DNA of 46,310 nucleotides from Actinomyces sp. (GTDB lineage Bacteria > Actinomycetota > Actinomycetes > Actinomycetales > Actinomycetaceae): contig NZ_JARKVC010000035.1 of NCBI RefSeq assembly GCF_029851875.1, positions 1-46,310 of the forward strand, given 5' to 3'. The position numbers and the translations under genes are program-made. The notes beneath the pieces were generated by a model. The model did not search any database and had not been told where the DNA came from. It was given only the letters and a program-made list of their open reading frames with translations. The first letter of the stretch is position 1. Every line of letters begins with the position of its first letter. This document shows, piece after piece, positions 1 to 7,295 of the stretch.

Positions 1-11
1 GACAGTTACAC

Positions 12-43
12 GGGGGCGGGCCCGCTCTGGCCAGCCCGCCCCC
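12..43 (-). terminator. Hairpin downstream of the NlpC/P60 gene
   Basis: A 10-bp perfect inverted repeat, GGGGGCGGGC at 12-21 and GCCCGCCCCC at 34-43, encloses a 12-nt loop. It starts about 27 nt beyond the stop of the minus-strand hydrolase gene, where an intrinsic terminator is expected. There is no clear T-tract, as is common in actinobacteria. Confidence 0.55.
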
Positions 44-69
44 TGGTACCACTGGCGTGAAGGTCAGTC

Positions 70-1395
70 TCAGGGACGCACGGCGTAGGGCATGATCGCG
101 GAGTAGCGCACCGGGGTGATACGCACCACCATGTTGAAGGTCGGGGCCTCGATCATCCGACCGTCACCCACGTACATCGCCACGTGGTAGATCCCCGACT
201 GCGTGCCGTTCCCGGACCAGAAGATGAGGTCGCCTGGCTGCATCTGGGACAGCGGCACCTTGGTGCCCTGGCCGTACTGCACGCGCGAGGAGTGGTAGAG
301 GCTCACGCCCACCTGGCGGTAGGAGAGCATGACGAGCCCGGAGCAGTCGACTCCGTTGTAGGACTCGCCGCCCCACACGTAGGGCACGCCCAGGAAGGTC
401 TTGGCCGCAGCCACCGCAGAGGCCCCCCTCCCGGAGGAGGCCGCCGGCGCGCTGGGGGCAGGACCCTGGGGCTCGTCAGCCGCCTGCTGCGCCGCCGCCT
501 GAGCAGCAGCCTGGGCCTGGGCGGCTGCCTGGGCGGCGGCCTGCTGAGCAGCGGCCTCCTGGGCGGCCTTCTCCGCAGCGGCCTTGGCGGCCGCCTCCTC
601 AGCAGCCTTGCGCTGGGCGTCGAGCTGCTCCTGGTACTGGGTCTCCAGCTCCACCGTCGTGCTGCGCTGGGCGGCGAGCTGGGCGATGAGGCCCTGACGC
701 CTGGCCTGGGCGGAGGAGACCGCGCTGGCGGCAGCGCTGGCTGCCGAGTCGGCCGAGGCCTTGGCACTGGCGGCGGTGTCCGCAGCAGCCTGCTTCTCGC
801 TCTGCTTCTGGTCGGCGATGCCCTGCATCGTGTCGGCCACGGCCTGCAGGGCCTCGACGGACTGGACCTGGGCGTCCGCCTTCTCACCGGCGCGCCTGAG
901 CGCGACGTCGGCGTCGGCGAGGTCAGCCAGGGACTCGCTCGTGAGGTAGGGCTGGAGGGCACTGAGCGCGTCCCCACCCTCCTGGTAGGTCTGGACGACG
1001 GCAGCGCCCAGCTCGCTGCGGGCGGAGCTGGTCCTGGCAGCCGCGTCATCGGCGTTCTTCTGAGCCTCGTCCGCCTCGGCGGTGGCGGTGTCCAGGTCCA
1101 GCCTGGCCTCGAGATAGTCCTCGTTGGCAGCCTGGGCGTTGACCGCGGCGACGTCAGAGTCGGCACTGAGCTGGGACAGCTGGGTCTCCAGGTCCGCGAT
1201 CGAGGCCGAGGTCGAGACCTCGGCGGACCTGGAGCGGTTGATGTCGTCCTGGGAGACAGGGTCAGCCAGCGCGCCGGGAACAAGCAGGCCGGCCGCCACT
1301 GCTAGGCCCGCCGTCGCGGCCGAGGCACGCGAGAGGTGGCCACGCAGGCCCGCACCCTGACGGGAGCGCAGCCAGGAGCTAGGGATACGACTCAC
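70..1395 (-). CDS. Secreted coiled-coil NlpC/P60 peptidoglycan endopeptidase
   Basis: A predicted exported cell-wall hydrolase of 441 residues that would cut stem peptides of peptidoglycan during growth or division. The N-terminus has basic residues, a hydrophobic stretch and an Ala-Leu-Ala type cleavage site near residue 46. Residues about 55-310 are heptad-rich coiled coil, followed by an Ala/Gln-rich linker and a C-terminal NlpC/P60 domain. The catalytic Cys is at about 351 (VDCSGL) and the His at about 404 (YHVAMYVG). The layout resembles RipA/CwlO-type hydrolases, in which the coiled coil restrains the catalytic domain (family knowledge). I chose GTG at 1395, with GGAGG just upstream, because it begins the signal peptide. 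The frame stays open upstream to about 1818, but that part looks non-coding. The GTG overlaps the stop of a possible 20-codon leader ORF. Confidence 0.9.
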   Translation of the reverse strand: MSRIPSSWLRSRQGAGLRGHLSRASAATAGLAVAAGLLVPGALADPVSQDDINRSRSAEVSTSASIADLETQLSQLSADSDVAAVNAQAANEDYLEARLDLDTATAEADEAQKNADDAAARTSSARSELGAAVVQTYQEGGDALSALQPYLTSESLADLADADVALRRAGEKADAQVQSVEALQAVADTMQGIADQKQSEKQAAADTAASAKASADSAASAAASAVSSAQARRQGLIAQLAAQRSTTVELETQYQEQLDAQRKAAEEAAAKAAAEKAAQEAAAQQAAAQAAAQAQAAAQAAAQQAADEPQGPAPSAPAASSGRGASAVAAAKTFLGVPYVWGGESYNGVDCSGLVMLSYRQVGVSLYHSSRVQYGQGTKVPLSQMQPGDLIFWSGNGTQSGIYHVAMYVGDGRMIEAPTFNMVVRITPVRYSAIMPYAVRP

Positions 1396-1454
1396 AAGTC
1401 CTCCGTCGTCATGCGGCGCGCCTGCTTGACGAGCGCGCCGAGGTCTTCGAACAC
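1392..1454 (-). CDS. Possible 20-residue leader peptide upstream of the hydrolase
   Basis: A short frame starts with GTG at 1454, preceded by GGAG at about 8 nt, and ends with a TGA that overlaps the GTG of the hydrolase gene in the 4-base arrangement GTGA. The peptide begins MFEDLGAL and is charged and non-hydrophobic. The overlap would allow translational coupling. I do not recognise the peptide, and a frame this short can arise by chance. Confidence 0.3.
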   Translation of the reverse strand: MFEDLGALVKQARRMTTEDL

Positions 1455-1887
1455 AGTAGTCACTCCACGCACTTTTCAACACACAGACAACATGATTCAC
1501 AGACGCCTCAGGTGCCCCTCCTGCACGTCCACCGACCGTGGCTCGCAGAATGACGCCGCAACTCCCTCTCTGTGAGTTATCGCACGACATCGATGTTATT
1601 TCCGTTCTCCGGGCGCGACTTGCCTCGTGGCAGGCCCTGCGCGCTATGGTCGCTCCATGCTCACTCCCTCGAGCCGAGCGCACCGTCGAATGCCCCGCTG
1701 ACGCGTGCGCCGCCGTAGCCAGCCAGCAGGGTCTCTTACTCCCTGCCCTGTTGTCACGGCTCCCAGAGCCTGCGGCCCTCGCTCGCGTCGCCGGAGAACC
1801 CGGCTCCCGCCACCACACGAGGAGACCGACGGCGCCCCCCTCTCGCGTGCCGCGCCGTCGTCACCGCCACGGCCGCTAGGACGATCG
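1455..1887. other. Divergent intergenic region between the hydrolase gene and metX
   Basis: This stretch must hold promoters for both directions. A weak plus-strand promoter may lie at 1620-1650 (TTGCCT, 19-bp spacer, TATGGT), giving metX a leader of more than 200 nt. That leader contains a small hairpin, GCAGGG with CCCTGC near 1730-1750, and a second, GGCTC-CCA-GAGCC, near 1760-1772. A perfect palindrome ACATCGATGT lies at 1587-1596. I looked for SAM and c-di-AMP riboswitch cores and did not recognise either. Confidence 0.35.
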
Positions 1888-3099
1888 ATGACTGAGCACT
1901 CCCCCTCCCCCACCCACCCCTCACAGGCAGCCCGCTCCCCCTGGCCGGGCGTGGGCTCCGCCTCGGCGAAGCTGGTCGAGCGCCGCGCAGGCTCCCCCAC
2001 CGGCGCCTGGCGCCCCGGCGACGACCCCGGACACCGGCGCTTCGTGGAGATCGGGGACCTCCCGCTGGAGTGCGGCGAGGTGCTGCCTGACACCGTGCTG
2101 GCCTTCGAGACCTGGGGCCGGCTGAGCCCGGAGCGTGACAACGCCGTCCTCGTCCTGCACGCCCTGACCGGTGACTCCCACGTCACCGGCGAGGCCGGCC
2201 CCGGCCACCCGAGCCCGGGCTGGTGGTCCGAGCTGGTCGGGCCTGGTCGCGCGATCGACACCGAGCGCTACCTCGTCGTCGCCGCCAACATCCTGGGCGG
2301 CTGCCAGGGGTCAACCGGCCCCTCGTCCACCGCGCCGGACGGACGGCCCTGGGGCTCACGCTTCCCGTGGCTGACCACTCGCGACCAGGTCACCGCCGAG
2401 ACGCGCCTGGCCGACGCCCTGGGCATCGAGACCTTCCACCTGGTGATAGGAGCCTCGCTCGGAGGACACCGCGCCATCGAGTGGGCGGCCAGCCACCCCG
2501 AACGGGTCCGCAACCTCGCGCTGGTGGCGACCGGGGCCTCGACGACGGCGGACCAGCTCGCCTGGTGCCACCTGCAGGAGCTCGCGATCGTCGCCGACCC
2601 CTACTTCTTCGACGGCGACTACTACTCCCACCCCGTCGGACCGGTCCAGGGGCTGGGACTGGCCCGGGCCATCGCCCACACCACCTACCGCAGCGCCGCC
2701 GAGCTTGATAGCCGGTTCGGACGCGCCCACCAGGGGCAGGAGGACCCGGCGGTGGGCGGGCGCTACCAGATCGAGTCCTACCTCGACTACCACGCCGGCA
2801 AGCTGCTGGCTCGCTTTGACGCCAACACCTACCTCATCGTCACCCACTCGATGATGGTCCACGACGTCGGCACCGGCCGTGGCGGCACCGAGGAGGCGCT
2901 GGGGCGCGTCACAGCGCGCACGCTCGTGGTCGACGTCGACTCCGACCGTCTGTTCCTCGCGGCTCAGGCCGAGCAGCTGACGCGATGCATCCCCGGGGCC
3001 CGCCGCGAGACGATCACCTCCCTGCACGGCCACGACGGGTTCCTCATCGAGGCCGAGCAGATGGACCGGGTGCTGCGCACGTTCCTGGCCGAGGCCTGA
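1888..3099 (+). CDS. metX: Homoserine O-acetyltransferase
   Basis: Transfers an acetyl group (a succinyl group in some homologues) to L-homoserine, the first committed step of methionine synthesis, in the cytoplasm. The 403-residue alpha/beta hydrolase shows the family stretch LGGCQGSTGPSS followed by PWGSRFP. The nucleophile Ser190 is in the elbow GASLGG, and the remaining triad residues are in the VDSDRLF region (Asp) and in SLHGHDGFL (His). The ATG at 1888 has AGGA about 7 nt upstream. The frame is open further upstream, but the extra residues are Arg/Pro-rich and not family-like. It is not next to metY, which often accompanies metX, and it converges with the RAMA-domain gene, only 30 nt between stops. 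The first 25 residues are Pro/Ser-rich and probably disordered. Confidence 0.93.
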   Translation: MTEHSPSPTHPSQAARSPWPGVGSASAKLVERRAGSPTGAWRPGDDPGHRRFVEIGDLPLECGEVLPDTVLAFETWGRLSPERDNAVLVLHALTGDSHVTGEAGPGHPSPGWWSELVGPGRAIDTERYLVVAANILGGCQGSTGPSSTAPDGRPWGSRFPWLTTRDQVTAETRLADALGIETFHLVIGASLGGHRAIEWAASHPERVRNLALVATGASTTADQLAWCHLQELAIVADPYFFDGDYYSHPVGPVQGLGLARAIAHTTYRSAAELDSRFGRAHQGQEDPAVGGRYQIESYLDYHAGKLLARFDANTYLIVTHSMMVHDVGTGRGGTEEALGRVTARTLVVDVDSDRLFLAAQAEQLTRCIPGARRETITSLHGHDGFLIEAEQMDRVLRTFLAEA

Positions 3100-3129
3100 G
3101 CCCGCCGTAGGAGGCCTGCCCCGACGCCC

Positions 3130-4158
3130 TCACTCCTCCACCCGGCGCGACTGGGCCGGGAGCAGGCTGCCCAAGCTCGGTCCACCCGGTCCCAGGCGCC
3201 ACACCCGCCAGCCGTCGACGTCCTGAGTGTGCTGGACCGTGTTGGCCGCGAGGCTGGGGTCGGTGAAGACCCGACCGTCCGCCAGCCTGATCCGCCCCTC
3301 GGCCTCCAGGAGGGCCTCGTGGTTGATGCCGCGACGCAGGCTGCGCCACACCAGCGGCGCCGGCGTTGCGACGGCGGCGGCCACCTCGGCCAGGGCGTAG
3401 GCGGAGGCCTGGCCGGCAGCCACCGTGGGCGCCGCCCCCAGCACCGGGGCACTGGAACGGTGAGTGACCCCGGCTACCGCTCCTGGAGGCTCCTGGGAGT
3501 CCTGCGGGCTCGGCGCCGATGGAGCCGTCGGCCCGGAGGGCGTTGTGGGCGCTGAGGCCAGGAGGGCGGCCTGCCTCGGGTCTGCCACGGCAGCGGCACC
3601 GCCTGTCACGCCGTCACTGCGCACAGGCTCGATCCCCACCAGCAACCGCGTGCCCGTGGTCTCCTCCAGCTCCCGCACGTCAATGAGGTACATCTCCACG
3701 CCAGATCCGCGCAACAGGCTGGCGCTCCCACGCACCTGCGGCGAGAGAGCACAAGCCAGGACGATCAGGCTCGGCCCCGGCTCGAGGTGAAGCGGCAGGG
3801 CCTCACGGAACTCGTTCCAGGCCTGGGAGAAGGCGACCGCCCCGGCCGGGTACCTCGCAGCCAGCTGGGCGCGTGAGGCGCCACCGGCCTGGTGCTGCCT
3901 GGCCATCGCGGCGAGCAGGTCGGCCGGTCCCACCTCCCTCAGCACCTCGACCGTCACCACCTGGCCGGAGGGGTCCAGGGCCGTCAGCGCGTGGCCGTGG
4001 TCGGTCTGCGTCCACTCCACAGGCAGCAGCGGGCGCCCCAGGACGTCGATGAGCTGGCTGCGCACGGCCGTCAGGGCCGCGACGTGGGAGTCCTCGTCCG
4101 CCCGACGGCCGATGCTCGTGGCCTCAAGCCGACCCTGCGTGAGCTGAAGAAACGTCAT
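3130..4158 (-). CDS. Uncharacterised protein with C-terminal RAMA/DUF4357-like domain
   Basis: A 342-residue protein in three parts. Residues about 1-190 form an alpha/beta region with a strand-rich stretch (VVTVEVLREV) and a later LIVLACAL strand, loosely like a degenerate PD-(D/E)XK nuclease fold. I do not see a complete catalytic set. Residues about 190-255 are a Pro/Ala/Ser linker. The C-terminus has the pattern 'G-I-x-L-A-D-G-R-V-F-T-D-P-S-x-A-A' then 'DGWRVWRLG', typical of RAMA/DUF4357 domains, which occur with restriction and modification proteins. No methylase or specificity gene is nearby, so a restriction role is only inferred. ATG at 4158 is preceded by GGTGAGG; an in-frame GTG at 4170, preceded by GAGGAAA, is an alternative start. 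Confidence 0.7.
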   Translation of the reverse strand: MTFLQLTQGRLEATSIGRRADEDSHVAALTAVRSQLIDVLGRPLLPVEWTQTDHGHALTALDPSGQVVTVEVLREVGPADLLAAMARQHQAGGASRAQLAARYPAGAVAFSQAWNEFREALPLHLEPGPSLIVLACALSPQVRGSASLLRGSGVEMYLIDVRELEETTGTRLLVGIEPVRSDGVTGGAAAVADPRQAALLASAPTTPSGPTAPSAPSPQDSQEPPGAVAGVTHRSSAPVLGAAPTVAAGQASAYALAEVAAAVATPAPLVWRSLRRGINHEALLEAEGRIRLADGRVFTDPSLAANTVQHTQDVDGWRVWRLGPGGPSLGSLLPAQSRRVEE

Positions 4159-4273
4159 CGCGGTCCTCACCTTTCCTCGTCACCTGCGTCGCCGACCACC
4201 CGTGACGGCACTCGCCCGTCGGGCGCCGCCCCGGCGCCCGTCATCCTCTCACGCGTGCCAGTACTGACGTAGC

Positions 4274-4312
4274 CGGTCCCCGGCACCCGCAACAGCGCGG
4301 TGCCGGGGACCG
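4274..4312 (-). terminator. Strong hairpin downstream of ppdK
   Basis: An almost perfect inverted repeat, CGGTCCCCGGCACC with GGTGCCGGGGACCG around a short loop, begins about 37 nt beyond the ppdK stop. It is the best candidate terminator for the minus-strand ppdK transcript. It also separates ppdK from the RAMA-domain gene downstream. Confidence 0.7.
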
Positions 4313-4348
4313 TGCAAGCCCGTCAGCAGGAGAGCGCGGGCGCGGGGC

Positions 4349-7066
4349 TCAGTCCTCCTGAGACTCGGGGTAGAAGATCGCCGCCCGCCCAGCCTCCAGG
4401 CGAGCCACCGGCACGCGGAAGGGCGAGCAGGAGACGTAGCTCAGGCCCACTCGGTGGAAGAAGTCGATGGACTCCGGGTCACCACCGTGCTCACCGCACA
4501 CCCCCATCTTCAGACCCGGCTTGGTGGCCCGGCCGTGCTCCACGCCCAGGCGCACCATGCGGCCCACTCCCCGCTCGTCCACCGTCTCGAAGGGAGAGAC
4601 CCCGAAGACGCCGTAGTCGAGGTACTCCTTGAAGAAGACCCCCTCGACGTCGTCACGCGAGAAGCCCCAGGTGGTCTGAGTCAGGTCGTTGGTACCGAAG
4701 GAGAAGAAGTCCGCCTCCTCGGCGATCGTGTCTGCACTCACCGCAGCGCGCGGCAGCTCGATCATGCAGCCGATCGGGAAGTCCAGCCTGTACCCCGACC
4801 TGCCCGAGACCTCACGCAGGACGGCCTCGGCGCGCTCGCGGGCGATCTGGAGCTCACGCACCGACCCCACCAGCGGGATCATGATCTCCGGGTGAGGGTC
4901 ACCGCCGGCCTTGAGGCGCTCGACGGCCGCCTCGGCGATCGCACGCACCTGCAGCTCGATGAGACCCGGCATGGTCAGCAGCAGACGCACACCACGCAGG
5001 CCCAGCATCGGGTTGGCCTCGTGGCTGCGGCGCACGACGGCGAGCAGCTCCTCGTCAGCCGGGTCCAGGGTGCCGCGCTCGCGGTCCAGAGCCACCTTGA
5101 CGCTGAGCTCGGTGAGGTCGGGAAGGAACTCGTGCAGCGGCGGGTCGATGAGACGCACCGTCATCGCCTTGCCGTTCATCGTCTCGAACATCTGGATGAA
5201 GTCACCCTTCTGCAGGGGCAGGAGGGCAGCCAGCGCGTTCTCACGCTCCTCCTCGTTGGAGGCCAGGATGAGGTTCTGGACGAGCTGCTTGCGCTCACCG
5301 AGGAACATGTGCTCGGTACGGCACAGGCCCACACCCTCGGCACCGCGGTGGATGGCGTGACGGGCGTCGTCGGGGGTGTCAGCGTTGGCACGCACCTGCA
5401 GGCGGCGCACCTTGTCCGCGTGGCGCATGAGGCGGTCCACGCTGGTGACCAGCTCGCGGGTGTCCACGTTACCGGCGGCGTCCAGCGCCTCCTCCAGACC
5501 ACGACGCAGGTAGGTCATGACCGGGGAGTCGGAGACGGGGACCTCGCCGAGGAAGACCTCACCGGTCTGACCGTCGATGGCGATGACGTCCTCGCTGGTC
5601 AGCACCAGGTCCTCTCGCCCTGCCACACGCACGGTGCGGGCGGCGGCGTCGACCTCCAGCTGGTCAGCGCCGCACACACAGGTCTTGCCCATGCCGCGGG
5701 CGACGACGGCGGCGTGGGAGGTCTTGCCGCCACGTGCCGTGAGCACGCCCGCAGCCACGACCATGCCCGGCAGGTCGTCCGGGTTGGTCTCGCGACGCAC
5801 GAGGATGACGGACTCGCCGGCCTCGGTGCGGGCGATGGCCTCAGCGTTGTCGAAGGCGATGTGTCCGACGGCGGCACCCGGCGAGGCAGGCATCGCGCGG
5901 GTGAGCACCTCATTGTCCCCGGTGTGCTCGAACTGGGGGAACATGAGCTGGGTGAGCTGGTCGCCGGTGACGCGGGTGAGGGCCTCGTCCATGGTGATGA
6001 GCTTCTCGTCCACCAGCTGGGTGGCCACGCGGAAGGCGGCGGCCGCGGTGCGCTTGCCCACGCGGGTCTGCAGGAGCCACAGCTTGCCGCGCTCGATCGT
6101 GAACTCGATGTCGCACAGGTCGCGGTAGTGGGTCTCCAGGCGGCGCATGGCGCTGCGCAGCTCGTCGTAGCTCGTGCGGTCCAGCGTCTTGAGATCCGCC
6201 AGGGACAGGGTGTTGCGGATTCCGGCGACGACGTCCTCGCCCTGGGCGTTGACCAGGTAGTCACCGTAGACACCGGAGCGGCCGGTGGAGGGGTCACGGG
6301 TGAAGCACACGCCCGTGCCGGAGGTCTCGCCCATGTTGCCGAAGACCATGGTGCACACGTTGACGGCGGTGCCCAGGTCGTGCGGGATCTTCTCGCGACG
6401 ACGGTAGATGTGGGCCCGCTCGGTGTTCCAGGAGCGGAAGACCGCCTCAGTGGCCATGTCGAGCTGGGCGCGCGGGTCCTGGGGGAACTCGATGCCGGCG
6501 TGCTCCAGCACCACGGACTTGTACTCCGCCACCAGCTCCTTGAGCGCCTCGACGTCGAGCTCGTAGTCCAGGTTGACGCCGCGCTCGGCCTTCTTGGTGT
6601 CCAGGCGCTCGGAGAAGTGGTCGCCGTCGATGTCCAGCACGGTCTTGCCGAACATCTGGATGAGGCGACGGTAGGAGTCCCAGGCGAAGCGCTCGTCGGA
6701 GGAGACCTCGGCCAGGCCGAGGACGGACTCGTCGTTCAACCCGATGTTGAGGACGGTCTCCATCATGCCCGGCATCGAGAACTTCGCGCCCGAGCGTACG
6801 GAGACCAGCAGCGGGTCCTCGGGGGCACCGAGCTGGCGGCCCAGCTCCTCCTCGACCTCGCGCAGGGCCTTGGTGACCTGGACGGCCAGCTCGTCGGGTA
6901 CGGCTCCGTCAGCGAGGTAGGCGCGGCAGGCGTCGGTGGTGATGGTGAAGCCCGGGGGGACGGGCAGACCCAGGCGGGTCATCTCGGCAAGGTTGGCTCC
7001 CTTGCCTCCCAGGAGGTCCTTCTGGTCCTTGTCGCCCTCACTAAAGCGGTACACGTACTTGGGCAT
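4349..7066 (-). CDS. ppdK: Pyruvate phosphate dikinase
   Basis: Interconverts pyruvate + ATP + phosphate with PEP + AMP + pyrophosphate, in the cytoplasm. At 905 residues it matches the family length. Order of domains: an N-terminal ATP-grasp domain (GGKGANLAEM near residue 21), the swivelling phosphohistidine domain (GGKTSHAAVVARGMG, His451), and the PEP/pyruvate TIM barrel with catalytic Cys857 (GVCGEHGG). ATG at 7066 is preceded by GAGAGG, and the protein begins with the expected MPKYVYRF. An upstream extension to 7204 is not family-like. The gene is monocistronic, ending at a strong hairpin. In anaerobes PPDK can run as a PPi-using glycolytic enzyme. Its nearness to a phosphate/polyphosphate island is suggestive only. 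Confidence 0.96.
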   Translation of the reverse strand: MPKYVYRFSEGDKDQKDLLGGKGANLAEMTRLGLPVPPGFTITTDACRAYLADGAVPDELAVQVTKALREVEEELGRQLGAPEDPLLVSVRSGAKFSMPGMMETVLNIGLNDESVLGLAEVSSDERFAWDSYRRLIQMFGKTVLDIDGDHFSERLDTKKAERGVNLDYELDVEALKELVAEYKSVVLEHAGIEFPQDPRAQLDMATEAVFRSWNTERAHIYRRREKIPHDLGTAVNVCTMVFGNMGETSGTGVCFTRDPSTGRSGVYGDYLVNAQGEDVVAGIRNTLSLADLKTLDRTSYDELRSAMRRLETHYRDLCDIEFTIERGKLWLLQTRVGKRTAAAAFRVATQLVDEKLITMDEALTRVTGDQLTQLMFPQFEHTGDNEVLTRAMPASPGAAVGHIAFDNAEAIARTEAGESVILVRRETNPDDLPGMVVAAGVLTARGGKTSHAAVVARGMGKTCVCGADQLEVDAAARTVRVAGREDLVLTSEDVIAIDGQTGEVFLGEVPVSDSPVMTYLRRGLEEALDAAGNVDTRELVTSVDRLMRHADKVRRLQVRANADTPDDARHAIHRGAEGVGLCRTEHMFLGERKQLVQNLILASNEEERENALAALLPLQKGDFIQMFETMNGKAMTVRLIDPPLHEFLPDLTELSVKVALDRERGTLDPADEELLAVVRRSHEANPMLGLRGVRLLLTMPGLIELQVRAIAEAAVERLKAGGDPHPEIMIPLVGSVRELQIARERAEAVLREVSGRSGYRLDFPIGCMIELPRAAVSADTIAEEADFFSFGTNDLTQTTWGFSRDDVEGVFFKEYLDYGVFGVSPFETVDERGVGRMVRLGVEHGRATKPGLKMGVCGEHGGDPESIDFFHRVGLSYVSCSPFRVPVARLEAGRAAIFYPESQED

Positions 7067-7216
7067 CGTCGCCTCTCTCGCTCTCATGCAGTCACGGCCA
7101 GCCGTGATCACTGATAGGACACAGCGGCGCGACCGTGCGCCGCCACACAGGCACTCTAGTGTGACCGAGGTCCCAGAACCAAACTGACCGTTTGTCAGCC
7201 TCATCCAGTCATGACA

Positions 7217-7288
7217 GCGTGTGTGCTGTTACGCCGTCGAGTGTGCATCCTGTAGCTGCACACTCGACGGCGTACCTGCACACTGGCG
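7217..7288. repeat. 72-bp nested inverted repeat, TGTGCA family, copy A
   Basis: TGTGC(T/A) hexamers start at offsets 6 and 26 of the element and TGCACA at offsets 41 and 61, so both pairs step by 20 bp and mirror each other around a 9-nt centre. In this copy the inner arms extend to a perfect 17-bp stem, ACGCCGTCGAGTGTGCA at 7231-7247 pairing with 7257-7273. It begins 8 nt beyond the stop of the MFS gene and lies upstream of ppdK. It aligns without gaps with copies at 31250 and 44708. Confidence 0.8.
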
Positions 7289-7295
7289 GGGGATC

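Noticed and set aside
1396..1700. c-di-AMP (ydaO-type) riboswitch upstream of the hydrolase gene
   Set aside because: This riboswitch often precedes NlpC/P60 genes in actinobacteria, but I could not find its conserved GC-rich core segments on the minus strand.
1650..1887. SAM-type riboswitch in the metX leader
   Set aside because: The leader has small hairpins, but none of the conserved cores of SAM-I, SAM-II or SAM-IV riboswitches that I know.
4454..7114. An open frame of 886 codons on the plus strand across ppdK
   Set aside because: It is the antisense shadow of ppdK, His/Val/Leu-rich with no motif or ribosome site. Long antisense frames are normal in GC-rich DNA.
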